A program made the position numbers and the translations under genes. A DNA stretch of 64,000 nt from Pseudomonas alcaligenes (GTDB lineage Bacteria; Pseudomonadota; Gammaproteobacteria; Pseudomonadales; Pseudomonadaceae), in contig NZ_CP154874.1 in the NCBI RefSeq assembly GCF_041729615.1, positions 749,001 through 813,000 of the forward strand, in the 5' to 3' direction. Shown one piece after another: positions 62,831-64,000 of the stretch. Within the stretch, counting starts at the first letter, position 1. The number at the start of each line of letters is the position of its first letter. The notes beneath the pieces were generated by a model. That model was not told the origin of the DNA, did not search any database, and saw only the letters and a program-made list of their open reading frames with translations.

Positions 62831-63256
62831 ATGAAGGCTCGCCTTTCCGTGATTACGCTGGGCGTTGATGACCTGGAGCGCTCGCTGCGGTTCTACCGGG
62901 ACGGACTAGGGCTGCTGACGGACGGCATCGTCGGCCAGGAGTTCGAGCATGGCGCGGTGGCCTTCTTCGCGCTGCAGTCCGGCCTGCGCCTGGCCCTGTG
63001 GCCGCGCCGGAGCCTGGCCCGGGACTGCGGGCTGCCGCTCGGCCCCGGCAGCCCGACGAATTTCTCGCTGGGGCACAACCTGGCCAGCCGCGCCGCGGTG
63101 GATGCCCTGATGGCACGGGCGCAGGCGGCCGGGGCACGCATCGTCAAACCCGCACAGGACACCTTCTGGGGTGGCTACGCCGGGTACTTCCAGGACCCGG
63201 ACGGGCATCTCTGGGAGCTGGTGTGGAACCCGCAGTGGCTCCCCCAGGACGACTGA
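62831..63256 (+). CDS. VOC family protein (glyoxalase-like)
   Basis: 141 aa, one vicinal-oxygen-chelate fold: RLSVITLGVDDLERSLRFYRDGLGL at the N terminus and FQDPDGHLWELVWNP at the C terminus. Metal-dependent enzymes of varied function; not specific here. GAGGGA upstream fits the ATG at 62831 better than the one three bases earlier. Confidence 0.87.
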   Translation: MKARLSVITLGVDDLERSLRFYRDGLGLLTDGIVGQEFEHGAVAFFALQSGLRLALWPRRSLARDCGLPLGPGSPTNFSLGHNLASRAAVDALMARAQAAGARIVKPAQDTFWGGYAGYFQDPDGHLWELVWNPQWLPQDD

Positions 63257-63329
63257 GCGCCCCGGTGGCGCACGAAGCTGCCTTACGCTCTCACGCCCTC
63301 TCTGCTGAGCGGTAGAGGGGTCGCCGCCA

Positions 63330-63983
63330 CTAGTGCGGCGCCCTGGTAGTGCGCAGGTAGGGCAGCTTGATGTCGATCTCGCCGTACTGCTCGCGGGCCT
63401 GCTGGTCGTTGAGGGCGAGCGCGACTATCACGTCCTGGCCTACCGCCCAGTTGGCCGGGGTGGCCAGCGGCACGTTGTAGGTCAGCTGCAGGGCGTCGAG
63501 GGCGCGCAGCACTTCGGCGAAGTTGCGGCCGACCGACATCGGGTAGGTCATGGACAGCTTGAGCTTCTTGTCCGGCCCGATGATGAACACAGAACGCACC
63601 GTGGCGGTGTCCGCGGCGGTGCGCCCATCCGGCAGGTAGGCCTCGGCCGGCAGCATGTCGAAGGCCTTGGACACCGCCAGGCCCTCGTCGGCGATGATCG
63701 GGAAGTGCGCCGGGGCGCCACAGAAGGACTCGATGTCACCCTTCCACTGGCGGTGGGCCTCGGCGCCATCCACCGAAACGCCGATGACCTTGGTGTTGCG
63801 CTTGCGCCACTCCTCCGCCAGCTGGGCGACCACGCCGAACTCGGTGGTGCAGACCGGGGTGAAATCCTTGGGATGGGAGAACAGGATGGCCCAGCCCGAG
63901 CCTATCCACTCATGGAAACGGATCGGGCCCTGGTCGGTTTCGGCGGCAAAGTCGGGCACGGGATCGTTGATGCGCAAGGTCAT
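63330..63983 (-). CDS. 1-Cys peroxiredoxin (Prx6 type)
   Basis: 217 aa. Peroxidatic Cys45 in FSHPKDFTPVCTTEFG; long Prx6-type C-terminal domain with YPMSVGRNFAEVLRALDALQLT. Only other Cys is in SFCGAP, so no regular resolving Cys. Detoxifies H2O2 and organic peroxides; LsfA of Pseudomonas is the nearest type and is induced with sulphur limitation. Upstream bases 63984-64000 are too few to find a promoter. Confidence 0.93.
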   Translation of the reverse strand: MTLRINDPVPDFAAETDQGPIRFHEWIGSGWAILFSHPKDFTPVCTTEFGVVAQLAEEWRKRNTKVIGVSVDGAEAHRQWKGDIESFCGAPAHFPIIADEGLAVSKAFDMLPAEAYLPDGRTAADTATVRSVFIIGPDKKLKLSMTYPMSVGRNFAEVLRALDALQLTYNVPLATPANWAVGQDVIVALALNDQQAREQYGEIDIKLPYLRTTRAPH

Positions 63984-64000
63984 GCTGGCGGTCTCCCTGG

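Noticed and set aside
63281..63320. CCCTCT...AGAGGG inverted repeat after the VOC gene as a terminator or REP copy
   Set aside because: Short imperfect arms, no T-tract; insufficient support.

Overview
The window is a high-GC, densely packed chromosomal segment of a gammaproteobacterium that I assign to Pseudomonas in the broad sense. The evidence is gene content and order. From rne through lexA-sulA, topA, fadBA and slt it follows the block I recall from the P. aeruginosa PAO1 chromosome (about PA2976 to PA3021). Family-typical features are also present: an Nqr operon with apbE and nqrM, psrA beside lexA, and an S-methyl-5'-thioinosine phosphorylase. Gene order then departs from my memory of PAO1, with aer-like MCP, aceK, dctA and nirBD brought together. 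The species cannot be fixed from this sequence; the 77-bp attC repeats near 61 kb resemble those of integron-carrying pseudomonads (alcaligenes/mendocina/stutzeri type).

Layout. 1-2.7 kb: the 3' part of rne. 2.7-9.6 kb (minus): murB, a low-molecular-weight phosphatase, kdsB, a Trm112-like protein, lpxK, exbD, exbB (mostly overlapping), then comEC. 9.7-10.2 kb (plus): a DUF2062 membrane protein. 10.3-13.4 kb (minus): lolCDE. 13.5-15.1 kb (plus): an atypical PilZ protein, a small exported protein and a glycerophosphodiesterase. 15.4-24 kb (minus): sthA and nqrABCDEF-apbE-nqrM. 24.3-30.4 kb: a chalcone-isomerase-fold protein, a GAPDH with an N-terminal extension, mfd and csiV. 30.5-33.5 kb (minus): methylthioinosine phosphorylase, nagZ, an L,D-transpeptidase-fold protein and psrA. 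33.8-34.9 kb: lexA-sulA behind two SOS boxes. 34.9-44.3 kb: small conserved genes, topA, fadBA and a universal stress protein. 44.4-52.5 kb: uup, slt, a DTW-domain tRNA modification enzyme, an aerotaxis-type receptor and aceK. 53-57.8 kb: dctA and nirBD, divergent, with matching sigma-54 promoters. 58-59.5 kb: an AraC-type regulator and an M23 peptidase. 59.7-62.0 kb: an AT-rich integron cassette array with four attC sites and four co-oriented genes but no integrase in the window. 62.1-64 kb: MAPEG, a small membrane protein, a VOC protein and a 1-Cys peroxiredoxin.

Several regulatory circuits can be read directly. PsrA has paired operators at its own promoter and weaker ones, in the same phasing, at the fadBA promoter. 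LexA has two SOS boxes at lexA-sulA. The dctA/nirB intergenic region carries divergent sigma-54 elements, IHF-like sites inside a 28-bp imperfect direct repeat, and a hairpin-plus-terminator leader before nirB that suggests nitrate-responsive antitermination. Between dctA and aceK lies a terminator-bounded interval with a 23-codon ORF that may be a small RNA.

The most unusual element is the cassette array: a cluster of attC sites lacking an integrase, whose cargo includes a protein with a HEPN-type RNxxxH motif, a Minf_1886-like protein, a DUF4087-like secreted protein and one unrecognised protein.
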